Part shown: positions 8,850-17,768 of the stretch, piece by piece
How positions within the stretch are numbered: the stretch's first letter is position 1
Layout of the letters: every line of letters begins with the position of its first letter
Source: JBGTGT01 sp051439375
Lineage (GTDB): Bacteria > Cyanobacteriota > Cyanobacteriia > Cyanobacteriales > Microcystaceae
Direction of reading: 5' to 3'
Length of the DNA stretch: 64,000 nucleotides
Assembly (NCBI GenBank): GCA_051439375.1
Contig: JBFRWB010000246.1
Location: 1-64,000, forward strand
The notes under the pieces: model-generated
Told to the model about the DNA's origin: nothing
Databases searched by the model: none
Seen by the model: only the letters and a program-made list of their open reading frames with translations
Translations under genes and position numbers: made by a program

Positions 8850-11800
8850 ATGGTTCATATCAAGCGCATTGAATTGTCTAACTTCAAATCCTTTGGAGGA
8901 ACGACAGAAGTACCTTTTTTAACAGGATTTACCGTTGTTTCTGGCCCAAATGGTTCAGGTAAGTCCAATATTCTAGATGCGTTGTTATTTTGCTTAGGAT
9001 TAGCTACTTCTAAGGGAATGCGTGCAGAAAGACTACCCGATTTAATTAACCATAGTCATAGTAACAATCGCAAGACCAAAGAAGCCAGTGTCTCTGTTAC
9101 TTTCGATATATCAGATTTAGAAGATTTAAGCACAAAATCTCAACTTATTAACCAGAAAATAATCGAAAACCAGCCTCATAATAGCAATGGAAACGGACAT
9201 CATTCAGCAGAAGAAGAAAAGGATGTTACACACGATTTTAATCCTTTAATTACTCAAGAAGAATGGACGGTAACAAGACGCTTACGGGTAACAAAAGGAG
9301 GAAGTTATTCCTCAACCTACTACATGAATGGTCAACCCTGTAACGCTACGGAATTACATGAACAGTTAAATCGTCTTCGTATCTATCCTGAAGGATACAA
9401 CGTGGTTTTGCAAGGGGATGTAACTCGTATTATTAATATGAATAGCAAAGAGAGGCGCAATATTATTGATGAATTAGCGGGTGTCGCCGAATTTGATCGC
9501 AAAATTGAGAAAACTAAGGCAACTTTAGAAGAAGTAAGGGAACGAGAAGAAAGATGTCAGATTATTGAGACAGAATTACAACGCAATTTAGAAAGATTAG
9601 CAGCAGATAGGGCAAAAGCTGAAAAATACCAGAAATTGAAGACAAAAATCCAAGAAAAACGTCAATGGGAAAAGGTACTTGCGTTTAAATTGCTGCAACA
9701 ACAAGAAGAAGGGTTAAAACAGAAAATAGAACAAGGTGAAAAGAAGTTAGAAGGGTTAATCCAATGTATTCAACAACTTTCTGCTACTATTCACCAAAAA
9801 AATGAAGAATTAGATAAACTTAACCAACAAGTTAAAGCATTAGGAGAAGATGAACAATTAGCAGTTGCTTCTCAACTTGCAACCCAAAAAGCCAAGCGTC
9901 ATCAACTCCAACAACGTCAAACCGAGTGGGAACAACAATTAAAGCAAATTCAGCAACAAATTACCCAAACACAGCAGGAAATTCAACAACAGGAAGGCAA
10001 TTTAAGTCAACTAAACCAACGCTTAATCGACTTACAAGAGAATAGATTGCCATTTTTAACCGAACAACGGGATAATGCACAAAATACCCTCGAAATGGTG
10101 CGTCAACAAGCTGCAATGTTAGCAGAAGCGTCTGATGCTTGGGTACAAGAACAAACAGCCTTAAGTCGTAAAATTAGCCAACTGCAAAATCAATTGAACC
10201 CTCAACGGACAGAATACGCAAGATTGAGTGAACGTCAGCAACAATTGGATAATAGCTTAACTGAACAGGAAGAAAGGCTTCAAATAACTGAAGATGAACT
10301 TAAAACGGCTGAAACCGAACGAGAAACCCTATCCCATCAAGTGAACACTTCACGCGAAACCATTCAAACCCTCGTTGAACAATATAGCCATGCAGAAAAT
10401 GCTCGTGCTACCCTTAAAGAAACTCAAGATCGTTTGCTAGGGGAACAAAGAGAGAAACAGCGACAGTTAGACAAATTAGAAGCCACAAAACAGGCGCAAC
10501 AGGAAGCACAAGGAACTTATGCAACCCAATTAATCCTAAATTCAGATTTATCAGGTGTCTGCGGTTTAGTTGCACAACTAGGACAAGTCAACCCTCGTTA
10601 TCAGTTAGCCTTAGAAATCGCCGCAGGGGGTCGTTTAGCACAAATTGTGGTCGAAGATGACACCATTGCTGCTGCTGGTATCAAAATTCTTAAACACGCT
10701 AAAGCAGGCCGCGCTACTTTCCTTCCTCTCAATAAAATTCGTCCCCCTCGTTCACAAAGTATGAACCATTTACGCAATGCAGCCGGATTTATTGATTTAG
10801 CAGTAAATTTAGTAATTTGTCAAAATCAATATAAGGATGTCTTTGGCTATGTCTTCGGAAATACGGTTATCTTTGAAAACCTCAATGATGCACGAAATTA
10901 CTTAGGACAAAATCGCATTGTTACCCTTGATGGAGACTTATTAGAAACTAGCGGTGCAATGACAGGGGGAAGTCGGCCAAAACGGTCAAATATTCGCTTT
11001 GGGGTTGTAAAAATGGGAGAATCTGAGGAAGTTAAAACCTTAAAAACAAGATTAGGGGATATTGAACAAATGTTGTCTCGTAATGAAGAATTGCTCTTAA
11101 AAAAAGAAGTTCAAGTTAAAGAATTATCACACCAGTTAACAGAAATACGTCAAAATGGACGGGAACAAGAATTAAATTTACAACAATTAGACAAAGAAAT
11201 TCAACGCTTAAATCAACAAAAAATACAATTTCAGAATTTAATTACTAAAGGAACGCAAGAATTAGAAACTATTGAACAACAGTTGCACACCTTAAATAAA
11301 CAACTTCCTTTTCTTGAATCAGACTTGGAAAAAGAACAACAACGATTAACCCAACTCGAACAATCTCATAGTCGCAGCGAATGGCAACAAATGCAAACCC
11401 TAATTAAAACCCAAGAAAAAGAATTACAAAATAGGGAAAATACCCTTCGTCAAGGAGAAAATGAAGCAAATGAAACCAAAACCCAACTTCAACGTGTTGA
11501 AGATAAATTAAAAGAATTGAATCAGCGATTAGTTGAATATAACACGACAATTAAAACGGTTAATCAACAACAAACTGAAGGAGAAACCCAGTTAACAGAA
11601 ATTGATCAACAAATTAAAACCACAGAAGCACAATTAGAAGAACTTTCTCAACAATTAGGAGAGACGAAAAAAGAACGCGATCGCTTAGAAACTGAACTGC
11701 GTAACTTACAAAATAGCCAACAAGAAAAAAATTGGCAACAGGAAAAACTACAAACGACCCAACAGGAGAGAAATGAAACTTTAACGACTCTACAAGAACA

Positions 11801-12524
11801 ACTTGAACAACAACAGACTGAACTTCCCCAACCTTGTCCAGAAATTCCTTTATTAAACCAAGAAATTACCGATTTTAAACCCCATCTCAGTGACCTTCAG
11901 CAAGAACTAGAACGGATGCAAAAACGTCTAGAAGCAATGGAACCCGTTAATATGTTAGCCTTAGAAGAATATGAGAAAACCCAAGAACGGCTACAGGAAC
12001 TCTCCGATAAATTAAAAACGATTGAAGCAGAAAGAACTGAATTGTTATTGCGAATTGAAAACTTTACAACCCTAAGATTTCGTGCGTTTAAAGAGGCCTT
12101 TGATGCGGTAAATGAGAACTTTAAAACCATTTTTGAAACCCTCTCACAAGGGGATGGCTACTTACAATTAGATAACCCTGATGATCCTTTTAGTGGTGGT
12201 TTAACTCTCGTTGCACATCCTAAAGGAAAACCCGTTCAACGCTTAAGTTCCATGTCAGGAGGAGAGAAATCTTTAACCGCTTTAAGCTTTATTTTCTCCT
12301 TACAAAGATATCGTCCCTCTCCCTTTTACGCATTCGATGAAGTAGATATGTTTTTAGATGGTGCAAATGTAGAAAGACTGTCTAAAATGATTCGACAACA
12401 AGCAGAACAAGCACAATTTATTGTCGTCAGTTTACGTCGTCCAATGATTGAAGCATCACAAAGAACTATCGGTGTAACCCAAGCAAGAGGCGCACATACT
12501 CAGGTATTAGGAATTAAGTTATAA
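8850..12524 (+). CDS. smc: Chromosome segregation protein SMC
   Basis: This 1224-residue SMC ATPase organises and segregates the chromosome as a dimer with ScpA/ScpB. Walker A GPNGSGKSN is at 32-40. Long Gln/Glu-rich coiled coils flank a hinge at about 569-710 (GVCGLVAQLGQV onward). The C-terminal half-ATPase has the LSSMSGGEKSLTAL signature at about 1131 and Walker B FYAFDEVDMFLD at about 1160. It is intact and full length. It has its own upstream gap of about 290 bp from the divergent heme oxygenase gene. No scp genes are adjacent. Confidence 0.97.
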   Translation: MVHIKRIELSNFKSFGGTTEVPFLTGFTVVSGPNGSGKSNILDALLFCLGLATSKGMRAERLPDLINHSHSNNRKTKEASVSVTFDISDLEDLSTKSQLINQKIIENQPHNSNGNGHHSAEEEKDVTHDFNPLITQEEWTVTRRLRVTKGGSYSSTYYMNGQPCNATELHEQLNRLRIYPEGYNVVLQGDVTRIINMNSKERRNIIDELAGVAEFDRKIEKTKATLEEVREREERCQIIETELQRNLERLAADRAKAEKYQKLKTKIQEKRQWEKVLAFKLLQQQEEGLKQKIEQGEKKLEGLIQCIQQLSATIHQKNEELDKLNQQVKALGEDEQLAVASQLATQKAKRHQLQQRQTEWEQQLKQIQQQITQTQQEIQQQEGNLSQLNQRLIDLQENRLPFLTEQRDNAQNTLEMVRQQAAMLAEASDAWVQEQTALSRKISQLQNQLNPQRTEYARLSERQQQLDNSLTEQEERLQITEDELKTAETERETLSHQVNTSRETIQTLVEQYSHAENARATLKETQDRLLGEQREKQRQLDKLEATKQAQQEAQGTYATQLILNSDLSGVCGLVAQLGQVNPRYQLALEIAAGGRLAQIVVEDDTIAAAGIKILKHAKAGRATFLPLNKIRPPRSQSMNHLRNAAGFIDLAVNLVICQNQYKDVFGYVFGNTVIFENLNDARNYLGQNRIVTLDGDLLETSGAMTGGSRPKRSNIRFGVVKMGESEEVKTLKTRLGDIEQMLSRNEELLLKKEVQVKELSHQLTEIRQNGREQELNLQQLDKEIQRLNQQKIQFQNLITKGTQELETIEQQLHTLNKQLPFLESDLEKEQQRLTQLEQSHSRSEWQQMQTLIKTQEKELQNRENTLRQGENEANETKTQLQRVEDKLKELNQRLVEYNTTIKTVNQQQTEGETQLTEIDQQIKTTEAQLEELSQQLGETKKERDRLETELRNLQNSQQEKNWQQEKLQTTQQERNETLTTLQEQLEQQQTELPQPCPEIPLLNQEITDFKPHLSDLQQELERMQKRLEAMEPVNMLALEEYEKTQERLQELSDKLKTIEAERTELLLRIENFTTLRFRAFKEAFDAVNENFKTIFETLSQGDGYLQLDNPDDPFSGGLTLVAHPKGKPVQRLSSMSGGEKSLTALSFIFSLQRYRPSPFYAFDEVDMFLDGANVERLSKMIRQQAEQAQFIVVSLRRPMIEASQRTIGVTQARGAHTQVLGIKL

Positions 12525-12565
12525 GTAAGGTTATAATAATAAAGTTGTAAGTTTAGGAAACTATT

Positions 12566-12856
12566 ATGAAACGAGATGAGGTACTGACAATTCTTGCTAA
12601 ACACCGAGAACAATTAGAAAAACTGGGTGTTAAATCTTTATCCCTATTTGGTTCAGTTGCAAGGGATGAAGCACGTCTTGACAGTGATGTTGATTTCTTA
12701 GTAGAATTTAGCAGAGCCGTAGGGTTATTTTAATTTATAGAAGTTAAGCTTTATTTAGAGGATATTCTAGGATGTCCTGTTGATTTAGGAACTCAAGATT
12801 CCTTAAAGGAGCATTTACGAGAACCTGTATTAAAGGATGTAATTCATACCTTCTAG
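12566..12856 (+). pseudogene. MNT-type nucleotidyltransferase antitoxin, interrupted by an in-frame stop
   Basis: From the ATG at 12566 the frame encodes a minimal nucleotidyltransferase. GSVARDEARLDSDVDFLVEF carries the GSxAR...SDxD metal-binding motif. A TAA at 12731-12733 (codon 56) then interrupts it. The same frame resumes as FIEVKLYLEDILGCPVDL and runs to a TAG at 12854, total 96 codons, the normal length for the family. A CAA-to-TAA change would explain the stop. MntA-type proteins neutralise HEPN toxins by adenylylation. A sequencing error is possible but the partner is also broken. Confidence 0.8.
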
Positions 12857-12865
12857 AAAATCGAT

Positions 12866-12988
12866 ATGAGAAACGTAGCAACTCATGAATATTTTCAACT
12901 TAATTTGGCTAGAATTTGGGCGACTATTCAAGAGGATTTGCCTATATTAGTCCCCCAATTACAGGAAATTTTAGAACGTGAGTCTTGA
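12866..12988 (+). pseudogene. C-terminal remnant of a HEPN (DUF86) toxin
   Basis: This frame begins 9 bp after the MNT pseudogene. Forty codons from the ATG at 12866 encode MRNVATHEYFQLNLARIW and a further tail matching the C-terminal end of DUF86/HEPN RNases. It includes the RNase motif RxxxxH (RNVATH). The N-terminal roughly 70 residues usual for the family are missing, so it is a deletion remnant. Together with the preceding gene it is a decayed MNT-HEPN toxin-antitoxin pair. Confidence 0.7.
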
Positions 12989-13003
12989 CATTTGATTGCT
13001 AAA

Positions 13004-13036
13004 AATTCCCCTCAACTCTTTAAAATCAAGGGGAAA
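13004..13036 (-). terminator. Rho-independent terminator of the PEP-CTERM gene
   Basis: On the minus strand a TTCCCCT/AGGGGAA stem with a loop of about 16 nt is followed by TTTTT. It lies about 25 bp beyond the stop of the PEP-CTERM gene. Confidence 0.65.
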
Positions 13037-13058
13037 TTATTTAATATTCAAAGGCAGT

Positions 13059-13910
13059 TTAGCTGACGTTTGTGGGGTCTTTTTCGATAGAATGAAAGCG
13101 TTTTATTTTGCGTTTTAGGGTTACACCTGTGCCAAGTACTCCAAGGGAAAGAAGAGTTAGAATCGAGTTGGGTTCAGGAGTTGATTGAACTTCTAATTCT
13201 AAAGAAGATGAAGCATTAATATCAGTAGTTCCATTCGCTATAGACCCTGAACTTGGTAATAATTCATCAGGAAATATAAATGAGATGAAATCATTGTTCA
13301 AGTCTAGAGAAAGATTCGGCTGATATACCTCAGGTAACTGTCCTTGTAAATCAGTAAAGATAGACGACAGCCAATCATCGATATCGCTTCCACCTAATTC
13401 ACTGAATAAAAGTTGAGAACTTGCTAGTATAGTTTCTGATTTAGTTTCAAAACCTAAAGAAGCAAAAAATGTTGATTCATTGCCTAAGTCATCTACACCA
13501 GATAAGCGCTGTGTTTCTATAAATGATCCATCGACTCGTCCTTCCTTAGCTTTCTGTTTCTTAACAGCTTTTAACTTTGTTGTTTCTCCAGTCGTGTCTC
13601 TAAGTTTTTGAAACTTCTTGACACCGCGTGGGAAGAAAATCTTATTTCCAACTACCTTAGTATTCGCACGATTAAGAGCATTGTCTATTAGCTCTGCTTT
13701 GCCAACAGCAGTTGTACCACGTGGAATTGTAATTTTTTTTCTAGTTACTGAGCCTCGGCCACCAGTACCAGTAATTCGAATTTCAATTATACCTGCTCGC
13801 TTGGGTGTTCCTGCTGTAAGTCTTATATCTGCAAGTGCTTTGGTGGTAAATAGTGACCATGAAGAAGACATGGCCAAAGTAATCATAACAGTTTTTAAGA
13901 ACAGATTCAT
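13059..13910 (-). CDS. PEP-CTERM sorting-domain protein, secreted
   Basis: The 283-residue protein starts with a signal peptide (charged start, hydrophobic core, probable cleavage after KALA at about 27). Near the C-terminus it has a PEP-CTERM signal: PEP at 245-247, a hydrophobic helix, then the basic cluster KRKIKR. That signal directs processing by exosortase, followed by secretion or attachment to exopolysaccharide. The central region has no recognisable fold; it is Thr/Gly-rich early and acidic later. An extra tail of about 12 residues follows the basic cluster, longer than usual. No exosortase gene is in the window. Function is unknown. Confidence 0.75.
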   Translation of the reverse strand: MNLFLKTVMITLAMSSSWSLFTTKALADIRLTAGTPKRAGIIEIRITGTGGRGSVTRKKITIPRGTTAVGKAELIDNALNRANTKVVGNKIFFPRGVKKFQKLRDTTGETTKLKAVKKQKAKEGRVDGSFIETQRLSGVDDLGNESTFFASLGFETKSETILASSQLLFSELGGSDIDDWLSSIFTDLQGQLPEVYQPNLSLDLNNDFISFIFPDELLPSSGSIANGTTDINASSSLELEVQSTPEPNSILTLLSLGVLGTGVTLKRKIKRFHSIEKDPTNVS

Positions 13911-14115
13911 AAGCTAATTTATTTTGCTAAAGGTCTCTTAAAGGTTAAACAACTCGAAATTAACTTTCCAGACCCAAAAAGCAAGATAAAACCAGAAAAA
14001 ACAGGATTAAGAAATATAACTTAAATCTAAAAAAAATCTAAAATTGACCGAATATCTTATTATGTCTTATAATGCCTCAATTCATCCTTATACTATACTG
14101 CACTGCCTTAAAACT

Positions 14116-14598
14116 ATGAACACTTTTGATATTCAATTTCTTATTACAATAGTTGATGAACTTATGTTCTCTTATACAGGCGAACATTTAGACGATCTTC
14201 AATCTGAAATATTAGAAGGAGTCATTGCTCATCAAAAATATGAAGAAATTGCAGAAAATAATCATCGTTCTCCTAAATATGTTAGAGATACCGCAGGGAA
14301 ATTATGGAAAACATTATCAGACATCTTAGGAGAGGAAGTGAGTAAATCTAATGTTAGATCAAGTTTGCGGAGGTATTGTTATGATGTCTCTCACAATTTT
14401 AATGTAATAAATCCTGTCCAAATTAATAAAGGTCATATTTGTAACCAGATACCAGAAAATAATTTACAATCATCTAATTTGGAGCAAGAAGTTAAACTTG
14501 AAATCGCTACAGCATTAATCAAGGAAGGGCTAACTACGGAACAAATTGCTAGAGTTTTAAAACTTCCCTTAGAATTAGTTAAAGGTACAATTAAATAG
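14116..14598 (+). CDS. Stand-alone vMAP-type N-terminal HTH protein
   Basis: From the ATG at 14116 the protein has 160 residues. In-frame upstream starts at 14062 (ATG) and 14044 (TTG) exist but add residues outside the recognisable domain. No strong ribosome-binding site decides between them. Residues 1-90 (DELMFSYTGEHLDDLQSEIL, then YEEIAE, KYVRDTAGKLWKTLSDILGE) match the helix-turn-helix module that starts many cyanobacterial multidomain signalling proteins (vMAP-type). There it is normally fused to NACHT, AAA, TIR or WD40 parts. Here no effector domain follows, only a linker and a second short helical segment (KEGLTTEQIARVLKLPLELV). It could be a regulator, an adaptor or a truncated remnant. 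Confidence 0.65.
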   Translation: MNTFDIQFLITIVDELMFSYTGEHLDDLQSEILEGVIAHQKYEEIAENNHRSPKYVRDTAGKLWKTLSDILGEEVSKSNVRSSLRRYCYDVSHNFNVINPVQINKGHICNQIPENNLQSSNLEQEVKLEIATALIKEGLTTEQIARVLKLPLELVKGTIK

Positions 14599-14718
14599 TG
14601 GGAAACATATGCTTGTGGTATAAAAAGTTGCGTATCCACTCAAGAATTAGGGATTAAATTGTCAATTCTCAGGGAAAACGTGTTAACCTTGATGATTAAT
14701 AAATACCTAGTGATAACT

Positions 14719-16821
14719 ATGCACTTAATTGATTATATAATTGTTGTTCTCTACTTGCTCTTAATTTTACTCTTAGGCTTTATTTTAGAGAAAAAAGCCG
14801 CTAAAAGCTTAGATGATTACTTCTTAGGAAACCGTCAACTTCCTTGGTGGGTATTAGGCGCATCTGGGATGGCTTCAAATACGGATATCGCAGGAACAAT
14901 GGTGATTGCAGCCTTAGTCTATGCTTTAGGGACGCAGGGATTTTTTATCGAGATTCGAGGCGGAATTGTTCTCATTATGGCCTTTTTAATGGTTTTTATG
15001 GGAAAATGGAACAGGCGATCGCACGCTATGACTTTAGCAGAATGGATGTGGTTTCGTTTTGGTAAAGGAAAAGAAGGAAACACTGCTCGTATTATTAGTG
15101 CTGTAGCTAATATTATTTTTTCCATCGGTGCAATGAGTTATTTTTCCATTGGGGGAGGTAAATTTTTAGGGGAATTAATGCGGATAGAAGATCGGACAGC
15201 TTCTATTATTTTAGTTAGTTTTGCCTGTATTTATACTGTTCTGAGTGGTTTTTATGGTGTGGTTTGGACAGATGTTTTTCAAGGTGGTTTAGTTTTTCTA
15301 GCTATTGTTTATATTGGGATTTTAGCATGGCAAACTGTTGTCTTGCCAGAGACCTTTTCTGTATCCATTCCTAATGGAGATGAATTTATTATCAAAGATT
15401 GGAATTTTTCGGATTGGAGTAATTTGTTTCCCCCCTTACAAGCAGATTTGCCGGGGGATTATGCTATCTTTAATCTGTTTGGTGGAGTCATGTTTTTCTA
15501 TATTGTCAAAACGATTATTGATGGTTGTAGTGGTGGTGGCGGATATATGGCGCAGCGTTATTTTGCTGCCAAAAGTGATAAGGATGCTGGATTACTTTCT
15601 TTATTTTGGATTGTTTTAATGTCCTTTCGTTGGCCATTAGTGACAGCTTTTGCTATCTTAGGAATTCATTATGGCTTAACCCAAGCTGTTCCTATTGCTG
15701 ATCCTGAATTAATTTTACCCACTGTAATTGATACTTATATTCCTATTGGAATTAAAGGCTTATTAGTTGCCTGTTTTATTGCAGCAGCGATGTCAACCTT
15801 CGACTCAATTATTAATTCCAGTGCAGCCTATTGGAGTAAAGATATTTATCAAGCTTATCTTGTCCCTAGCGCATCAGAAAAACAATTAATTTTCCAAAGC
15901 CGTTTAGCCTCTGTTTTAATTGTAGGAATTGGGTTACTTTTTAGTTTTAATCTGAGTAATATTAACGAGATTTGGGGCTGGTTAAGTTTAGGATTAGGTG
16001 TAGGATTAGCAATTCCTTTACTGTTAAGATGGTATTGGTGGCGATTCAATGGTTATGGGTTTGCCATCGGAACACTGGCAGGAATGGTCGCTGCTATTTT
16101 GACAAAAGGGATAATTCTTCCCAACTTAACCAATCCTCAATGGCAGGAATATACCCTATTTTTAGTGCCAGCTATTTGTTCTTTTTTAGGCTGTATTATC
16201 GGGACACTTTTAACCCCACCAACGGACAAAAAAGTGATAGAAGAGTTTTATCAAGTTACCAAACCCTTTGGTTTTTGGGGAGATATTGGAGACCAGTTAA
16301 AACCATCTGTCCAATCGCATATTAAACAAGAACATCAACGGGATATTCTAGCAACCTTTATAGCAGTTCCTTGGCAATTATCTCTCTTTTTATTAGAGAT
16401 GATGATCATGATGAAAAATTGGCAAAATGTCAGAACACTCGGTTTATTCTTTTTGTTACTATCTATTGGTCTATACTTTACATGGTTTCGTTATCTAAAA
16501 GATAGTCCTAACTCGCTTTCTTTTATTGATCTATTGCAGACTGTTATTAAACAATTTAGTCCTTTAGCCAAAGAGAAAAATATTAAGATTGAATTAAAGA
16601 CAGATAAATGTTCTCCCTTTCCTTTACAATGCGATCGCAGCTTATTAGAAAGGGATTTAACTAATTTGTTAAGCAATGGACTAGACTTAACTGATAAAGG
16701 CGTGTTTTCTATACATTTAGAAAGCGATACTGATCACCTTTACTTATCTGTCCAAAATACAGAGGGAAAAATCCCTGCTGAGTGCCAAACAGTCACCTTT
16801 GATCGATTCCAAAATAGTTAA
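14719..16821 (+). CDS. Sodium:solute symporter with C-terminal degenerate HATPase domain
   Basis: From the ATG at 14719, chosen because MHLIDYIIVVLYLLLIL matches family starts, the protein has 700 residues. Other in-frame starts are at 14692 and 14659. Residues 1 to about 590 form a multi-spanning SSS-family symporter (FLGNRQLPWWVLGASGMASN, later AAAMSTFDSIINSSAAYWSKD). Residues 599-700 resemble a histidine-kinase ATPase domain. An N-box-like segment (DRSLLERDLTNLLSNG) is followed by NTEGKI where DTGxGI is expected. The protein stops before the G2 box. There is no DHp domain with a phospho-histidine. Transport of an organic solute with Na+ is likely from family; kinase activity is not. Confidence 0.8.
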   Translation: MHLIDYIIVVLYLLLILLLGFILEKKAAKSLDDYFLGNRQLPWWVLGASGMASNTDIAGTMVIAALVYALGTQGFFIEIRGGIVLIMAFLMVFMGKWNRRSHAMTLAEWMWFRFGKGKEGNTARIISAVANIIFSIGAMSYFSIGGGKFLGELMRIEDRTASIILVSFACIYTVLSGFYGVVWTDVFQGGLVFLAIVYIGILAWQTVVLPETFSVSIPNGDEFIIKDWNFSDWSNLFPPLQADLPGDYAIFNLFGGVMFFYIVKTIIDGCSGGGGYMAQRYFAAKSDKDAGLLSLFWIVLMSFRWPLVTAFAILGIHYGLTQAVPIADPELILPTVIDTYIPIGIKGLLVACFIAAAMSTFDSIINSSAAYWSKDIYQAYLVPSASEKQLIFQSRLASVLIVGIGLLFSFNLSNINEIWGWLSLGLGVGLAIPLLLRWYWWRFNGYGFAIGTLAGMVAAILTKGIILPNLTNPQWQEYTLFLVPAICSFLGCIIGTLLTPPTDKKVIEEFYQVTKPFGFWGDIGDQLKPSVQSHIKQEHQRDILATFIAVPWQLSLFLLEMMIMMKNWQNVRTLGLFFLLLSIGLYFTWFRYLKDSPNSLSFIDLLQTVIKQFSPLAKEKNIKIELKTDKCSPFPLQCDRSLLERDLTNLLSNGLDLTDKGVFSIHLESDTDHLYLSVQNTEGKIPAECQTVTFDRFQNS

Positions 16822-16936
16822 ATACTCAAAAATGGATTAATTAAGTCGTTTTTGAGTAGGGAGTGAAGAGTAAGGAGAATTTTTATCCGACCCTAAAAAT
16901 CAATAAATCCAGTACAATCACCCTCCAAAAAGTGAA

Positions 16937-16999
16937 TTTTCTCCCTACTCCCCTACTCCCTACTCCTCACTTTTTCGTTATTTGTAAAAAACCTACTCT
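16937..16999 (+). repeat. Dispersed repeat, copy A (CTCCCTACTCC type)
   Basis: This segment combines pyrimidine-rich CTCCCTACTCCCCTACTCCC units with CTCACTTTTTCGTTATTTG and TAAAAAACC. A closely similar sequence lies in inverted orientation at 21592-21640. The two copies flank the pilH-pilI-pilJ gene set. Confidence 0.7.
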
Positions 17000-17160
17000 A
17001 ATGGGGGGCGTGATGGGGAAGCTTGCCCCGATTATGACGAAAATCCCTGTGTGCCAGTCGCAAGTCAGCAAAAATCACGTTATTTAGGAGTTGTACGCAA
17101 TAGATATTAACGAAAGATTTATTTGTTCCCTTGTGTTTTTTCTAACCAGTTTGGGCAACT

Positions 17161-17166
17161 TATAAT
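17161..17166 (+). promoter_or_regulatory. Possible -10 element upstream of the pilH-like gene
   Basis: A perfect TATAAT lies about 200 nt upstream of the 17369 start. No good -35 hexamer is found 16-18 bp before it, so this is only a candidate. Confidence 0.25.
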
Positions 17167-17368
17167 TAGATATCAACACCCCTATCGAGGTTAATTGCAT
17201 GAGCTTCCTAATCCTACTTGCCCCCTTTCGTCGTGGGAATCCATTTTACTCAGACTGTTCCCTAAAAGCCTCAACGCCAAAGCAAGCATCCATTTATGTA
17301 GGACTTATATAGGAATGTAGGAGAGTATGATGGTTAACGCTTATCGAACTCGTCGGGAAGTATGAATT

Positions 17369-17731
17369 ATGAGTAAAGTATTAGTCGTAGAAGACAGCAT
17401 GGCCCAGCGTGAAATGATCTCTGATCTACTAGAAAATAGTGGGCTAAATGTTGTGGTGGTTTCAGATGGTGTGGAGGCAATGGAAGAAATTCAACAGGCT
17501 AGTCCAGATTTGATTGTTCTAGACATCGTAATGCCTCGTATGAACGGTTATGAAGTCTGCCGCCGTCTTAAAGCTGACCCTAAAACCCGCGATGTTCCGG
17601 TGGTGATGTGTTCAGCCAAAGGAGAAGAATTTGATCGCTATTGGGGCATGAAACAGGGTGCAGATGCCTATATTGCCAAGCCCTTTCAACCAATGGAGTT
17701 AATCGGCACAATTAAACAACTATTGAGGTAA
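17369..17731 (+). CDS. pilH: CheY-like response regulator (PilH/PixH type)
   Basis: This 120-residue single receiver domain has all key residues: acidic pocket E8-D9, phosphoacceptor D52 in VLDIVMPRMNG, S82 and K104 in AKPF. It is the first gene of a chemotaxis-like set and is followed 37 bp later by cheW and then an MCP. This order matches cyanobacterial pil/pix loci that control type IV pilus motility and phototaxis. The likely role is to carry phosphate from the CheA-like kinase to the pilus motors. The symbol is by analogy; pixH is equally possible. Confidence 0.85.
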   Translation: MSKVLVVEDSMAQREMISDLLENSGLNVVVVSDGVEAMEEIQQASPDLIVLDIVMPRMNGYEVCRRLKADPKTRDVPVVMCSAKGEEFDRYWGMKQGADAYIAKPFQPMELIGTIKQLLR

Positions 17732-17768
17732 TAAATAGTCTTAGTCTTTTTTGAGAGGAAGCAGCATT

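Larger units (their letters stand above)
16822..17368. other. Intergenic region with inverted repeats (547 bp)
   Basis: Right after the symporter stop, a 10-bp inverted repeat TACTCAAAAA (16823) / TTTTTGAGTA (16849) could form a weak terminator. From 16853 a purine-rich GAGTAGGGAGTGAAG stretch faces the pyrimidine-rich repeat at 16937, so the segment from about 16855 to 16970 is itself a loose inverted-repeat element. The rest is the upstream region of the pilH-like gene. No RNA gene or plausible coding frame was seen. Confidence 0.55.

Noticed and set aside
16955..16980. ACTCCTCAC motif resembling the core of the cyanobacterial small RNA Yfr1
   Set aside because: It lies in a dispersed CTCCCTACTCC repeat, lacks the flanking hairpins of Yfr1 and recurs at 21600.
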